Shown one piece after another: positions 37,905 through 48,867 of a DNA stretch of 64,000 nucleotides. The stretch comes from Rhizophagus irregularis (lineage: Eukaryota > Glomeromycota > Glomeromycetes > Glomerales > Glomeraceae): contig NC_089456.1 in NCBI RefSeq assembly GCF_026210795.1, positions 2,854,501 to 2,918,500 of the forward strand, in the 5' to 3' direction. The first letter of the stretch is position 1, and the number at the start of each line of letters is the position of its first letter. The notes beneath the pieces were generated by a model, which saw nothing but the letters and a program-made list of their open reading frames with translations, did not search any database and was not told where the DNA came from. Made by a program: the position numbers and the translations under genes.

Positions 37905-40128
37905 GCTCGCTTTATTATCACAAAATTCTAAAAAATCGATAAATTTTAAACAAGATGCGAGTCGTGGTTTACTCTTGAACAAACATAAAATAATATTAAC
38001 TTCATTCATAAAAAATGGTAAATGGGATATAAGTTTATATAAAGGACAGCCTCTAGTATATACTAGTATTGACGATTCGTCTGATATATGCATTAATTTT
38101 CCAATTATTGAAATAACTTATAAAGATGAATTAAAATCAAAATACTTTCGAATAAATTCAAATGGCGATGAATTTTTTACAAGAAAGATATCGGCTGGTG
38201 GTAGATTATTTATTAAAGAATCTAGTTCAATTACTCGAACACCATTTGATATTCTAAAATTTTATTTATTCTGCGTGTATAATTTAGCTAGATACTCTAT
38301 AGAAGTTCAATCCAATAATTTATTCACCTTAAATCTTTTACAAACAATGGAAACATTGGATGGAGAAGAGATAAATACTCATGAAAAATTGACCAAGTGG
38401 GTGAACAATTTACACCTGCTGCAGAAAACATTGGATGAGGAAAAGCCAAATTCCCATGAAGAATTATTCAATTGGATGAATAATTTGCATCAAATGAAAA
38501 TAATTGATGTAATATCTTATGGCAATATAATCTCCGTCTCCAATCCTCAATTAGAATACAGAAAACTAGATGATATTGTATCTTATGATGAAAGACTGCT
38601 CGGAATTATCAATTTTAAAGAAAAATTGAACTTAAAAGATTGGGTTGGAAATGCAGCGTATGATAATTTGATAAGCTGGACCATAGATTTTCATTTATTT
38701 CGGGGATTAATAACTAATCAAAATTATAAAACAGAAGTTAGCAAGAAAATTGCTATCGATTTTATCAAAATTCCTAGGGTTAATATAAGTAATAAATCTT
38801 GTCTGAAAATGATCAGGCCATCAACTAAATTAGAATTTTATTTAATTTCTAATAATATCGTTTTAAGTGATAGCATAAGTTCTTTTCCGTTTATAAAATG
38901 GAATGTTGGGAAATATGAAGGTTTTAGTTATATTCTAGTCAAATTTGAGCATTACGAAATTCTCTTAGAAGAAGATAATGTAAAGCCTGCAAAAGAATTT
39001 GAACAAGTCATAGAAAAAGCACTTGACAGTATGAAGCCATTAGAAGAATTACAACGTGTATTTGATGAATTCGGACACATATTTCCACAAAGAATTACTT
39101 TAGGAAGATCTTTAAAAATTATTTTACCGAATCCCTCTTTAAATGATACGTTTGAAAATACTAATGATGTTAATGAAATAGTTAAATCATTAGATAAGTT
39201 AGATGTTCCATATCTTATAACACAAGAAGGAGAAAGCATTAAAAAAAATAACTTAACTTCTTGGATAGTAGATACAAATGATAGTTTGAAAGTTATTGAA
39301 TTTGATAAGATCATTCCTCTCTATAAAATTCTTAAAGTGGAACAACAAGAAAGGATAAATGATATATTAGATAAATTTAATGATCTCCAAAATTCTCGAA
39401 TTATAATGACAGGAATTACTGATTTAAAAGATTTGGAATATTTGAAAGATGATTTGAATAATGGTTTAGTTAACAATATTTCCCATTACAAACGTATTGA
39501 TGTAGAATTGTCCTTGAAAGATGAAAATTATGAAGTATATGGATCAGTAATTTCAGAAAATAACACAAAGTTAGAAGAAATTTACGTTAATTTTGGGTTG
39601 TACGACTTTAATGGATTTTATGCTATTATAAAAAAATTAAAAGAAATAAGCATTGATATAACAAAATGTTATATTTCATGGATGATTATTGGAAGACCTT
39701 TACAATTATCAATTTTTAGTCCAAATAATCGAAAATTTCAGGTTCATTGCATTAAAAATCATTTCAAATTACAATCTAATCAATTAAATTATCGAATTGA
39801 AACTTCCTTTAACTTGTCCGAAGGATATACTATTTTTGCACATGCATATCATTCATCAACAAATCATGAACCCAATAATATTATTAAGTTAATTAAATGG
39901 TCAAAAAATTCCATTAATTTTCAAATAACCAATTTATCTCAGCTTAATTTAGTTGATGATTTTTTAACGGAGACTGAGAATGTTATTAACATAGAGTTAA
40001 ATATATGTATTCTATTTAACGATTATGAAAGGTTAAAGATTGATAATAACGAAGGAAGGAAGGGCCTTTTAATCGGGTATACTTTAACTAAGAAAAATTT
40101 TGATGAAAGTCTCAAGCAATCCATTTAA
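37905..40128 (+). other. Gene C MACPF-like module exon
   Basis: About 740 codons, read from a tandem acceptor TAGTAG at 37899-37904 (a NAGNAG site). It opens with ALLSQNSKKS and LLNKHKIIL, then LYKGQPLVYTS, ...EEFGHIFPQRITLGRSL-like MACPF signature at about 39058-39120, WIVDTND...VIEFDKIIPLYKIL and VNFGLYDFNGFYAII, all in the order seen in genes A and B. No stop before 40128. An internal direct repeat, EELFNWMNNLHQ beside EKLTKWVNNLHL (38380-38500), is a local duplication not present in gene B. Confidence 0.65.
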
Positions 40129-40216
40129 AGATAAATTCAATACAGGTAGTTTTAAATTCTTTTTTTATTTTAGTCAAAATATCAGTAACAAATTTTATTT
40201 TACATAATATTATGTA

Positions 40217-41505
40217 CAGTCGCGTCGGAAAGTATTGCCCGATTTAAAAATAATGCCAAAATTGGCAAAACTTTATTAATTCTCATTAAAATTTACATAA
40301 AAAAATAACTTTTAAAATGGCTAATAATGTGTTGGCCCTCCTTTTGCTTCTAGTACTGCATTGATTCGTTGTGGCATTGAGGCAACAACTTCTTCAAAAA
40401 CGGAGCAGTCCAAATTTTCCCATTCTTCACTTAGTGTGGCTTTAAGTTCACCCACAGTTCTAGGAAAGACCTCCCGACTCTGGATATTGTCTTTTAACTG
40501 CTTCCAAATGTTCTCTATCGGATTTAAATCAGGGGAATTGGCTGGCCAATCAATAATCGCAATTTTATTCTTCTTTAACCAATCTTTAGTTATTTTCGCG
40601 GTATGAATGGGTGCATTATCTTGTTGAAAACTTGCAGCCCTTCCTGTTAATTCGCAAACTGTATGATGAAATGGATGGAGATGTTTATTTAAGATTCTAA
40701 CATATGTATTTGAATTAATTTTTTCATTTCCTTCCTTATTTTCATCACAAAAAATCAATGGTCCTTTTATCCCTCCTGCAAAACATCCCCAAACCATAAC
40801 TGATTTTCGACCACTTTTAAAGGTAGGTGTCAAACATTCAGTGTTAAACCTTTCCCCTGTATGCCTCCAAACTCTTATTTGTCGTGACTGCTTTCCAATC
40901 TCAATACTTGATTCATCAGAGAAAATAACTTGTGCCCAATCACGAGCTGTTTTTTCTTTATATTTTTCACACCAACTAATACGAGCTGATGCATGCCTTT
41001 TTGATATAAAAGGCTTTTTTGCAGCAACATGGGAATGAATTCCAGCATCATATAGTGTCTGTTTAGCGGTTGTTAGACTACAACTCAACTTCAATTTATT
41101 AATAACTTCATGTAAAGGTTCACGTCGATTTTTAGTAACTTCATTAATGAGTGCATTTTTTTCATTATCATTGAGAGCAGATGGCCGTCCTAAACGCGGT
41201 AAATTTTCAGTTTTTCCAGTCTTCTTGTATTTGTCAATAAACCTGCGTATTGTGGTAGGGTCACGTCCCATTTTTCTTGCTATTTGTGCAGGATTGAAAT
41301 TTTCCATATATGCTAGTATTTTTCCCTTCTCTTGAGGAGATAACTCAGTATAATGTGTCATTATTTTTTTAACTGTGAAACGGGTTCGGCAAGTTGTAAA
41401 TTTATGGGAAAACAAAAAAAAAATAATAAAAAAGGGGTATAAATAATGTAAGCTAGGTGTATCATTACACAATACAAAATCGGGCAATACTTTCCGACGC
41501 GACTG
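40217..41505. mobile_element. Complete Tc1/mariner element with perfect TIRs
   Basis: 29-bp terminal inverted repeats at 40217-40245 (starting CAGTCGCGTCGGAAAG) and 41477-41505 (ending CTTTCCGACGCGACTG) are exact reverse complements. Both ends are flanked by TA, the usual target duplication. Length 1,289 bp with one intact transposase gene. It lies 88 bp downstream of gene C. Confidence 0.95.
40321..41361 (-). CDS. Tc1/mariner transposase
   Basis: 346 residues from MTHYTEL (41361), the usual length for Tc1 transposases. An upstream in-frame Met (41487) lies inside the TIR and would add a low-complexity leader, so I reject it as the start. The N-terminal half holds paired helix-turn-helix motifs for TIR binding (SPQEKGKILAYMEN, QIARKMGRDPTTIRRF) and a GRP hinge (LPRLGRPSAL). 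The catalytic DDE triad is visible as FSDESSI, QQDNAPIHTA and SPDLNPIENIW (DD34E spacing). No stop or frameshift. With perfect TIRs, the element is probably recent and possibly able to move. Confidence 0.93.
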   Translation of the reverse strand: MTHYTELSPQEKGKILAYMENFNPAQIARKMGRDPTTIRRFIDKYKKTGKTENLPRLGRPSALNDNEKNALINEVTKNRREPLHEVINKLKLSCSLTTAKQTLYDAGIHSHVAAKKPFISKRHASARISWCEKYKEKTARDWAQVIFSDESSIEIGKQSRQIRVWRHTGERFNTECLTPTFKSGRKSVMVWGCFAGGIKGPLIFCDENKEGNEKINSNTYVRILNKHLHPFHHTVCELTGRAASFQQDNAPIHTAKITKDWLKKNKIAIIDWPANSPDLNPIENIWKQLKDNIQSREVFPRTVGELKATLSEEWENLDCSVFEEVVASMPQRINAVLEAKGGPTHY

Positions 41506-42490
41506 TACTTTTATAATTATTATTATGTATTTTAATATGTATTATTATATCTTTTATCAATAAAACTCTATTTAGTTATTTAACGTAAAATTATTGACGT
41601 TCATAATATTTTGCATACTAGTTAATATTTTAGATAATAAATTACTGTAATAAATGGTCCATTTTTTTTGGATGCACAAATCGAATGACTTCTTTTTCAA
41701 ATATTTTGACACTTATTAGTTACTCCAAACCATATTTACAAAGTTACAAAGCCTTTTTTTTACATTAACTAGTAAGTTATTTTGCAATTTGAACTTTAAG
41801 TAGTTTGTCTATCTTGAGGTCTGATTTTTCAGGAATTTTATTATTAATACAAGATACTGTATTCCTTTTTTCTCAAAATGCAGAATCGTTAAAGCTGCAC
41901 ATCTAACGGAACATGAAATATAAATATATATAATGGGTAGTCAAAATCATGTATTAATGCTTTGGTTGACCGCGCAGTCCAACGTATCGTAATTATAAGT
42001 GCTCTTTGTAAGTTTACACCGAGAATTACTGGTAAGACGAATACCAGTGATATAGGGTCGACAACCTGTGTGGTGTATGGTGATATTTAGCAGTGTGTAA
42101 CAGTGTGTAAAATAAGGGGTGTGAACCATACACAGGTGATTAATAGCATTTTGGCCCACTCTAAATCACATGTTTGGCCCGTCATGTTATTTATCACCTG
42201 TGTAAACTGTCACATAGGAGACCATACACTACACATCTCCTTGACCCTACACCACTCATCTCCGCAGCACTCGAAAATTACTAAGTTGTATATAAAACAT
42301 TAAATATACACTCGTTTGTTAAAATTTGCACGCGAGCCAAAGTTCTCGCGTAATTTAAATCCATAATCAATGATCAGATATTCTAGTTCTGTTTATTGAA
42401 GAGCATGGTAGCTCAAGTATTCAATATTACTTTTAAGAGACAACATACAGCAAGTACAATATCGCTGGACTTAAATTATTATTCTCAAGC
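41506..42490. other. Spacer
   Basis: No gene. Around 42060-42250 there are repeated GTGTGTAA/CACCTGTGTA/CATACAC words in both orientations, perhaps a small decayed inverted repeat. Confidence 0.35.
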
Positions 42491-42894
42491 CGACCCTATA
42501 AGAAATACTGTATGTATACGGAAAGAATACGTTTTGTATACATTTTTTGTACGTTTCTATAGATTCCGTATACAAATTCCGTATATTTAATAAGCAATTC
42601 ATTTTTGAACATTTTTTAAAAAAACTAATATATAAGAAATGTATACGGAAAAAATTAATCATGCGGAATGTATACGGAATTTTTAAACTTAATATTTTTA
42701 GGAAGATAATTTTACAAAAATCCCGTATCATAACACGAGATCACATGATTGTGTATTGTTTTGTTATGATACGTTTTTTGTTTTTTATATAAACCCTTAC
42801 TTTGGTGAGTTTGATCTTCCGATCTTCCTTTCTGTCTTTCCTTTCCTTTCTCTTTCTCTTGTCTTATTTTTGTTATTTTTTCTAAATTTTCCTT

Positions 42895-43135
42895 CTTTCT
42901 TCGTCACCCCCATTGAAAAAAATTTTTTTTTTGTCACTCCCTTAAAAAAAAATTTTTTCTTTTATTCCCACTCTTCTTTTTTTTAAAAAAAAAATTCTTC
43001 TTTCTATTTCTATTTCCTCTTTATAAAAAATTTTTTATTTTTCTAACTTTGACGTCCTCCCTTTCAAAAAAAATTTTTTTTTAACTTTCCTAACTTCGTT
43101 ACCCCTCTTTTTAAAAAAATATTTTTTTTGGTTTA
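42895..43135. repeat. Array of A-tract/T-tract blocks
   Basis: About five units in which a C/T-rich word (CACTCCCTT, CTCTTC, CCTCCC) is followed by an A-run joined to a T-run (AAAAAAAATTTTTTT). Unit size is roughly 45-65 bp. Noncoding. Confidence 0.55.
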
Positions 43136-43184
43136 TTCTTTATTCCCCTTTCTTTTTTATTTATATTTAATTTCATGGGCCAGC

Positions 43185-43510
43185 AGATTTTTTTTTGTGA
43201 GAATATTCAGTTTCTTTTTTCTTTTTTGTAGATCAGTTTGGGAGTCCTTTTCTTTTTGTAGGATGATTCAGGATTTTTTTCTTTTTTTTAGGTCAGTTCA
43301 AATTTTCTTGTTTTTTTGTAAATTGGGTTCAGATTCTTTTCTTTTTGTAGGTTGTTTCAGTTTTGTTGCTTCAGAGTCTTTTTTTTTTGTAGGTCAGTTT
43401 TGGATTTATTTTGTTGTTTTGGTTTCCTTTTCATTAGACGCCTCATAATTCTTTTCTTTTATGTAGGTCAGACATTCTGGAGTTCTCTTTCTTTTTTTGT
43501 AGGAATGCTG
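43185..43510. repeat. Pyrimidine-rich degenerate repeat ending in TTTTTGTAGG
   Basis: About seven units of 40-50 bp of the form CTTTTCTTTTTGTAGG(T)CAGTTT. Each carries a polypyrimidine tract followed by TAG, like a 3' splice site. Phe-rich open frames over this stretch are artefacts of the repeat. Confidence 0.55.
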
Positions 43511-44195
43511 ACCTTTGGTGACTTGGACGATTGCAGATACTATATGAGGAGGGGTTTTGTTTCCAATCTTTTTTTTGTTCTTTTAGGTTGTTTGACTCCA
43601 AATGAACCTGAACTAATAGATAATTTTGGTTGCAATAGGTGGTTTTAATAAGGAGGGAATTTTCATAATGTATTTGTACTTTGTTTATTTTTTATTTTTT
43701 ATTTAATTTAATAAAGTAAAATTAGATTTATGTAAATACAATTATAGTAAACTGTAATACAAATAGTAAATTCAGTGACCAAATCGTATAAATTTCGTGA
43801 TAAAATCAGTGATCAAATCATGTAAATTCCATATAAATTCCGTGCAAATTCCGTATCCAAACCATATTTTTAGTGATACGGAATTGTGCATTTTTCCGTA
43901 TCCTATTATGATACGTTATTTCTAAGGAAAAAAAATCGTATAAAAACTTTATAAAAAACGTATCCAATTTTTTTATAGGGCGACTGTGGACAGGCAATTA
44001 TCCATGGGAACTAGACGCACAAATTGGATTGGATACTTAAAATTCAAACATGTATAACAAAATTGTCAGCTCAAATTCTGACAAAAGCAAATGATAGGTT
44101 CTAACCTACCCATTTTGGGCGATTTTATTAATATAAATAAATATTTATAAATAAAAGATTACAGTATAACAATAATAACTAATGATGATATTTCT

Positions 44196-46133
44196 TTATG
44201 GATTAAAAAATATACACTCAATACATTCAATTTTTGATTTTTTTGTTTGTAATGATTTTGAAGTACATTTCTCACAATTCTTGCAAATATGTTCTAAATA
44301 TACTTTTTTACTTTTTTGATTCATAAAAACTGGTAAATAACTATCAACATCTGATAAATATAAACTAATATATTTTGGATTCAGGTCATGAAAATGTTTA
44401 CTAATATCAAGTTCTTTTTGCGAATGATCTAATTTAATTAATTTGTAGGCTTTATCAGGACAATCTCTGATGATAATGGTACAAAAAGTGAATTTGGGTA
44501 AATTGACATAGCGCTTTGTTTTTAAGCAATAAGGAAATATTTCTATATTAAGTTCATTATGTTTATCATATAATTTGTGGAAATTATATCCAATTGCAAT
44601 TGAAGAATTCAAATAATTCAAATTTTCTAATACAGGAATTCCCAAAAAAGGAGTATTTGTTGTTATTAATTCATCTTCAAATGGTAATACCATGCCAGGT
44701 TGGTTTGAATTATAAGTAGTGCTTATCAATTTAACATTAACATTTGAAAGAATGCAATTAAAATCTACATCGTAACCAACGATCATTATTCTAACATTCA
44801 ATTTACATGTACATTGTTGGAATTTTTTTTGAATACCATGAATTATAATGCTGGGCTTTGTATTTTGCTTTTTCAAAATTTGGCAGTTAAAAAATAATTC
44901 TTTTGAGTTTTCGTCAGTATCAACAACTGCTGCAAAGACATCACAATCAGCTTCTTTATTTAAAATGATGTCTGAAATATTTCTTGGTATATTACTTAAT
45001 TCGATAGTTCTATATCTTCTAGGATCATTTAAATAATAATATTGATCTTCAATATTCGTCGTATAAAGGATTCTTTTTCCAATAGATTTAAATACGTCTT
45101 TATATAAATCATCAGGTAATAATTTAAAAACACTAACTGGATCTTTAAATTCTATGCAATCCCAAGTTTGATAATCTTCTAAAGATTCAATCCAAGCTTT
45201 TTCATCGAATTTTTCACCAGCAGGATGCTTTCCTCCAAGTAATCTCATACGATCAGAGCTGTGGAAATTTGATTTTTTATTTGAGTCGCCAGAATCACCT
45301 CCTATTTTTGCATTCGAAGATACAATATTCACGTTCACGGACCCTTCCTTAGATTTATTTGTAGATCTTTTAGATGATGATCTGACGCCTTTAAAATAAA
45401 CTCTTCCACCCAAAATAATTTCAGTTGGAATAAAATGACCATATTTCTCAATAATTTCAAAGAATTGTCTAGGCTCTTTAGATTCTATGGCATGTTTGAC
45501 ATCATTTTTAAAATTTAAATTTTCTTTACTAAATTTCAACGTTGCTTTGCCAATTTCTGTATATTTATAAGTTGAGTTAATTTCATCTTTAAGATTTTCA
45601 CTTTTTGATTTTCCGATTGATAATCCAAATCCAATAAAATCCTGTAGGTTAATATCAATACCAAAAAATAAATTTGTTTTCTTCATCCAATCCTCTTCTG
45701 AGTTAAATTCAAGTTGGTCACATTTATATCCTTCAGAACCAATTAAATTAAATTCACAATCCTTCAATTTAAATGCTCTATTATTAGCTTCTTTATTTCC
45801 ATCAAAGCTCATAATTCGTCCGTGGTCTAATTTACGTTTCTCATTCAAATAATTCCAACTTGGGCTTGAATTTTTTAATAAATACAAAAATTTGTTTTCT
45901 GAATCTTCAAATACAATTTCATTTAAAAGCATATCATCTTCATCTTCACGGTCAATTTCTGCAAAATCATCATCTATTTTTCTTGCGAATAGTAATATAT
46001 TCATATCATTGATGCCTTTCTTGAGTTCTTTACGAATATCAGATAATTTACTTTCAAGATTTAATTTTTTCATCTTTTTTTTTCGTGTTGAGTCAGCAAT
46101 AATTTCAGTAAATATCATATCTTTTTTAGACAT
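44196..46133 (-). CDS. MACPF-like domain protein
   Basis: Single-exon gene of 645 residues. N-terminus (residues about 20-65) resembles the ubiquitin-like leader LNLESKLSDIRKEL seen in Rhizophagus MACPF proteins. The core has FFEIIEKYGHFIPTEIILGG (residues about 225-245), fitting the MACPF pattern YG[TH]H....LGG, then a Ser/Lys-rich stretch, then LLGGKHP...AWIESL...DCIEFKDPVSVFKLLPDDL. The C-terminal 250 residues are beta-rich and end in a Cys cluster (CKNCEKCTSKS...CIECIFF), possibly metal-binding. MACPF proteins form membrane pores or act in attack and defence; whether this one does is unknown. No signal peptide seen, so a cytosolic protein is likely. Confidence 0.65.
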   Translation of the reverse strand: MSKKDMIFTEIIADSTRKKKMKKLNLESKLSDIRKELKKGINDMNILLFARKIDDDFAEIDREDEDDMLLNEIVFEDSENKFLYLLKNSSPSWNYLNEKRKLDHGRIMSFDGNKEANNRAFKLKDCEFNLIGSEGYKCDQLEFNSEEDWMKKTNLFFGIDINLQDFIGFGLSIGKSKSENLKDEINSTYKYTEIGKATLKFSKENLNFKNDVKHAIESKEPRQFFEIIEKYGHFIPTEIILGGRVYFKGVRSSSKRSTNKSKEGSVNVNIVSSNAKIGGDSGDSNKKSNFHSSDRMRLLGGKHPAGEKFDEKAWIESLEDYQTWDCIEFKDPVSVFKLLPDDLYKDVFKSIGKRILYTTNIEDQYYYLNDPRRYRTIELSNIPRNISDIILNKEADCDVFAAVVDTDENSKELFFNCQILKKQNTKPSIIIHGIQKKFQQCTCKLNVRIMIVGYDVDFNCILSNVNVKLISTTYNSNQPGMVLPFEDELITTNTPFLGIPVLENLNYLNSSIAIGYNFHKLYDKHNELNIEIFPYCLKTKRYVNLPKFTFCTIIIRDCPDKAYKLIKLDHSQKELDISKHFHDLNPKYISLYLSDVDSYLPVFMNQKSKKVYLEHICKNCEKCTSKSLQTKKSKIECIECIFFNP

Positions 46134-47886
46134 TTTGAATAATTAATAAGTTAAAAAGTTACAAAAATTTTAAAAATTTTCGCTTTCATTTCTTTTATAC
46201 AATTAACGTAGGTAACGTTACATGATTAATTACACGATATCATAATAGATAAGACGATCTACTTGTTCGTTGCACTAGTTACGCCAATGTATAACGCGCA
46301 TGACAATGTTATTTGTGATACTAGCCATGAACAATTCTTGTGTCACAAAACAAAATAATGATCGCTTGGTGCTTATTTTTTGTTTTTCAAGTTTTTTTTG
46401 TCAAAAGTCAGTGGTGCTTAAAATTGGAAGAATACGGTAAATGGTTAGATACAAAATGTGTTCAAATGTTAATATTTCCTTATTCCAAGTTCCAGCAACT
46501 GATAAAGTTTTGGACCAAATAATTTTCGTGTTATAGAGAATCATTTTAATGATTGTCATTTAGGTCATTGTTATTTAAGTTATTTACAATATTGACCAAA
46601 TTTAAGCTTTGTACTAATTGAAAATGGGCTTTAATTAAATATATATGTAAACACTTGATAGTTTGTGTCATTGATGTCATATTGGGCAAAGAGTGTAATT
46701 ACTAATTTTATACTGTGCAGTATGATAGGGGTTGAAATATTATCCTAACTTTTGGTTTATTAAATTTAATCGGTTTTGATTTTAATAAACTTTATTACGT
46801 CAAATGGTCAGAAATTTAAATTTTTGGAAAAATTTTAAATTATAGATGGGATATCGGTAATAATCATGCGAAACCTTCTTTTGGTGCATAAAATCGGGTA
46901 AATCAATAATTAATAACAAAATTGTATTACCTTGCACGTCGTTATTAAACCTCAATCATTAATCAAAATTTTCCTTAGTTAAATAAAAATATATCTCTTT
47001 GTATTGTTTATATTATTTTATTCGAGAACCTCATGACGGCCTGATTATTTTTAAATAAGATTTATCAATTTTCTTTAAAATTCATTATCTTTTACAATAA
47101 TAGTTTTAATAACGTTTCTTTTGTTTCTTTTGATAATTGTATCACTAATTCATTCATAATGGTAAACGTTTCATCTCTAATTGAAATATATGAGAATAAA
47201 AATTAATATTGGAACATAAAACAAAGCAAAATTAATAAAATAAAATACTTAATAAACAATTTTGACAATATTTTTTTAATAATTTCAATTTTTTGTTCTT
47301 ACAAATAAAACAAGGTTTATCGCAACTATAATAAACATATTTTATCAAGAAGAATGGTTATATATTATAACAATTAGAAGATAGTATTATTACTATTATA
47401 TATAAATTTTGGATTTAAATCATTAAACTTGACTATTTGACCGTTATTATTTATTAAGTACGCTTTTTAATTATAAAGGTGCTTTAATATATTCAGGTAA
47501 CAATTTTTCTGTCCAAATTCAAAAATAACTTTTCGCAATCAAGCTATGTAAAAAATTTTCAATGATCATTGTACATCATCATATTAAATAAATCCAGTGT
47601 TTGTCCCATTATTATGTAAGTAAAGCACGTCCTAAAAAAACTTTTCCAGGTAAAATTGATCATGTGATTATCAAAATTGAGTTTATTCGCAATAAAAATA
47701 TGTTCTTAATGTCAAAATTTTTGTCTTAGTTTTAATAAATTTTTAAGCACTTTAAAAATAATAAATTTTGGTGTATAATAATTAGTGATTGTAACACGAA
47801 AAAAATAATTAATAAAAAAATAACACTAAAATATCTCTAATGTCTATATTCGATTGATATTCGTCAACTTACATCGGTGCTTAATT
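46134..47886. other. AT-rich spacer
   Basis: 5' flank of the MACPF-like gene, followed by AT-rich DNA without recognised genes. A 60-residue forward frame at 46340-46522 has no domain. Confidence 0.4.
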
Positions 47887-48640
47887 TCGGTTACGGTACG
47901 TTTCGCCGAAGTTCATTTCGCTGAAAACCATTTCGCTGAAGCCATTACGCCGAAGGTAAGTTTTGCTGAAGGGACATTTCGCGGAATCCTTGTCCATTTC
48001 GTATTTCGTCGAAGGACATTCGGTTAAACGATATTGAGTATGATATATACCTCAGATGTTGTATAGTATAGTTGACGAAAATCTATACAGTATAGTTTTT
48101 ATCTATACAGTATAATTTTTTATCTATACAGTATAATTTTTTATTTATACAGTATATTTTTTTATTTATACAGTATAGCTTTTATCTATACAGTATAGTT
48201 TTTTTACACTATACTATACAACATCGGAGGTATATATATATCATACTCAATAACTATATTATCAAGGACATTTCGCAGAAAATTTTAGTGATTAACGATC
48301 ATTAAAAATTCATGCTCAAAGTACAAATTCTTTTTAAACTATTTCATTTTCATTTTATGATGATTTTGTTACCTTTTTTTTTAAACAAACGTGACTTGAT
48401 ATAATGTATCAAATAATTCGTTTGTCTTCTCAAAAAAAAAAAAAAATTAAAAAATTCCATATTTTCGGCGAAATTTCCCGGTGAAATGGGTTTCGGCAAA
48501 ATGCCCATTCGGCGAAATGTCCAATCGGTAAATGACATTTTGGCGAAATGGCACTTGGATGAAATATCCCTTCGGCGAAATTGGTTTGGCGAAATGTGTT
48601 TCGGTGAAAGGGACTTCCGGATACCCTTAATTTCGCGATA
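47886..48640. mobile_element. Foldback-type element with inverted TTCGCCGAA arrays
   Basis: Left arm (47886-48030): about nine degenerate ~15-bp units, TTTCGCCGAAGNNCA. Right arm (48256-48625): the same units in inverse orientation, for example TTCGGCGAAATGTCC and TGGCGAAATGGC. Outer ends are related (AATTTCGGTTACGGTACG versus the inverse of CTTCCGGATACCCTTAATT). No transposase. A second palindromic element sits in the middle. Structure resembles foldback elements or MULE derivatives with tandem-repeat arms. Confidence 0.55.
48032..48252. repeat. Palindromic insert with internal TCTATACAGTATA tandem repeat
   Basis: Inverted repeats 48032-48071 (TATTGAGTATGATATATACC ...) and 48209-48252 (... 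TATCATACTCAATA) enclose six 20-21 bp tandem units, TATCTATACAGTATAATTTT (48081-48205). About 220 bp in all. A MITE-like unit nested within the larger foldback element. Confidence 0.65.
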
Positions 48641-48867
48641 TTAATATCAGTGGATTCATTTTTATAAGGTGATATAAAATTTTATTCATCATTTAATTGA
48701 ATATCTATAAAATGTTTAGCAATAAATTTAAATTTCAATTAGTTTGCAATTTGTGGTAGAATAATTTAAACCAATAAATAATTTACAAGTATGTTGTGAA
48801 TTTTGTGTGTTATAGAAAATTGCTGGATCCCAGGCAAATTTGACTATTTTGTAATACATTTATTTAT

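Larger units (their letters stand above)
34437..40128 (+). pseudogene. Gene C: kinase - Sel1 repeats - MACPF-like module, with two in-frame stops
   Basis: Exons: 34437-34685 (GSGSFGKVY glycine loop), 34770-34842 (HDNVIRFYG), 34920-35095 (IVHRDL), 35188-35518 (KLADFGLSK, WEISSGRPPF), 35580-37800 (kinase end, linker, Sel1 array), 37905-40128 (MACPF-like module). A TGA at 34605-34607 interrupts exon 1 where gene A has Trp (RAN-stop-K versus SADWK). A TAA at 35903-35905 separates the kinase tail from the Sel1 array, although the same frame continues after it. All splice borders and the other ~1,700 codons are intact. Either the gene died recently, or the ends differ from my model (for instance separate transcripts). 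The module matches genes A and B (LYKGQPLVYTS, FGHIFPQRITLGRSLKI). Confidence 0.7.
42493..43979. mobile_element. Possible non-autonomous element bounded by CCTATAA/TTATAGG
   Basis: Left end CCCTATAAGAAATAC and right end TTTTTTTATAGGGC are short inverted repeats, and the flanks are CCGAC and GCGAC. Both subterminal regions are rich in GTATACGGAA / TTCCGTAT words (42510-42690 and 43820-43960), again inverted. The centre is low complexity. No transposase. Right-end sequence TTTTTTATAGGGC also occurs at 8193-8205, which supports a dispersed family. Confidence 0.45.

Noticed and set aside
41361..41487. N-terminal extension of the Tc1 transposase
   Set aside because: The upstream Met lies in the TIR and the added residues are hydrophobic and low in complexity; the family length fits the start at 41361.
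42756..43648. Phe-rich forward frames
   Set aside because: They follow T-rich repeats inside a probable non-autonomous element.
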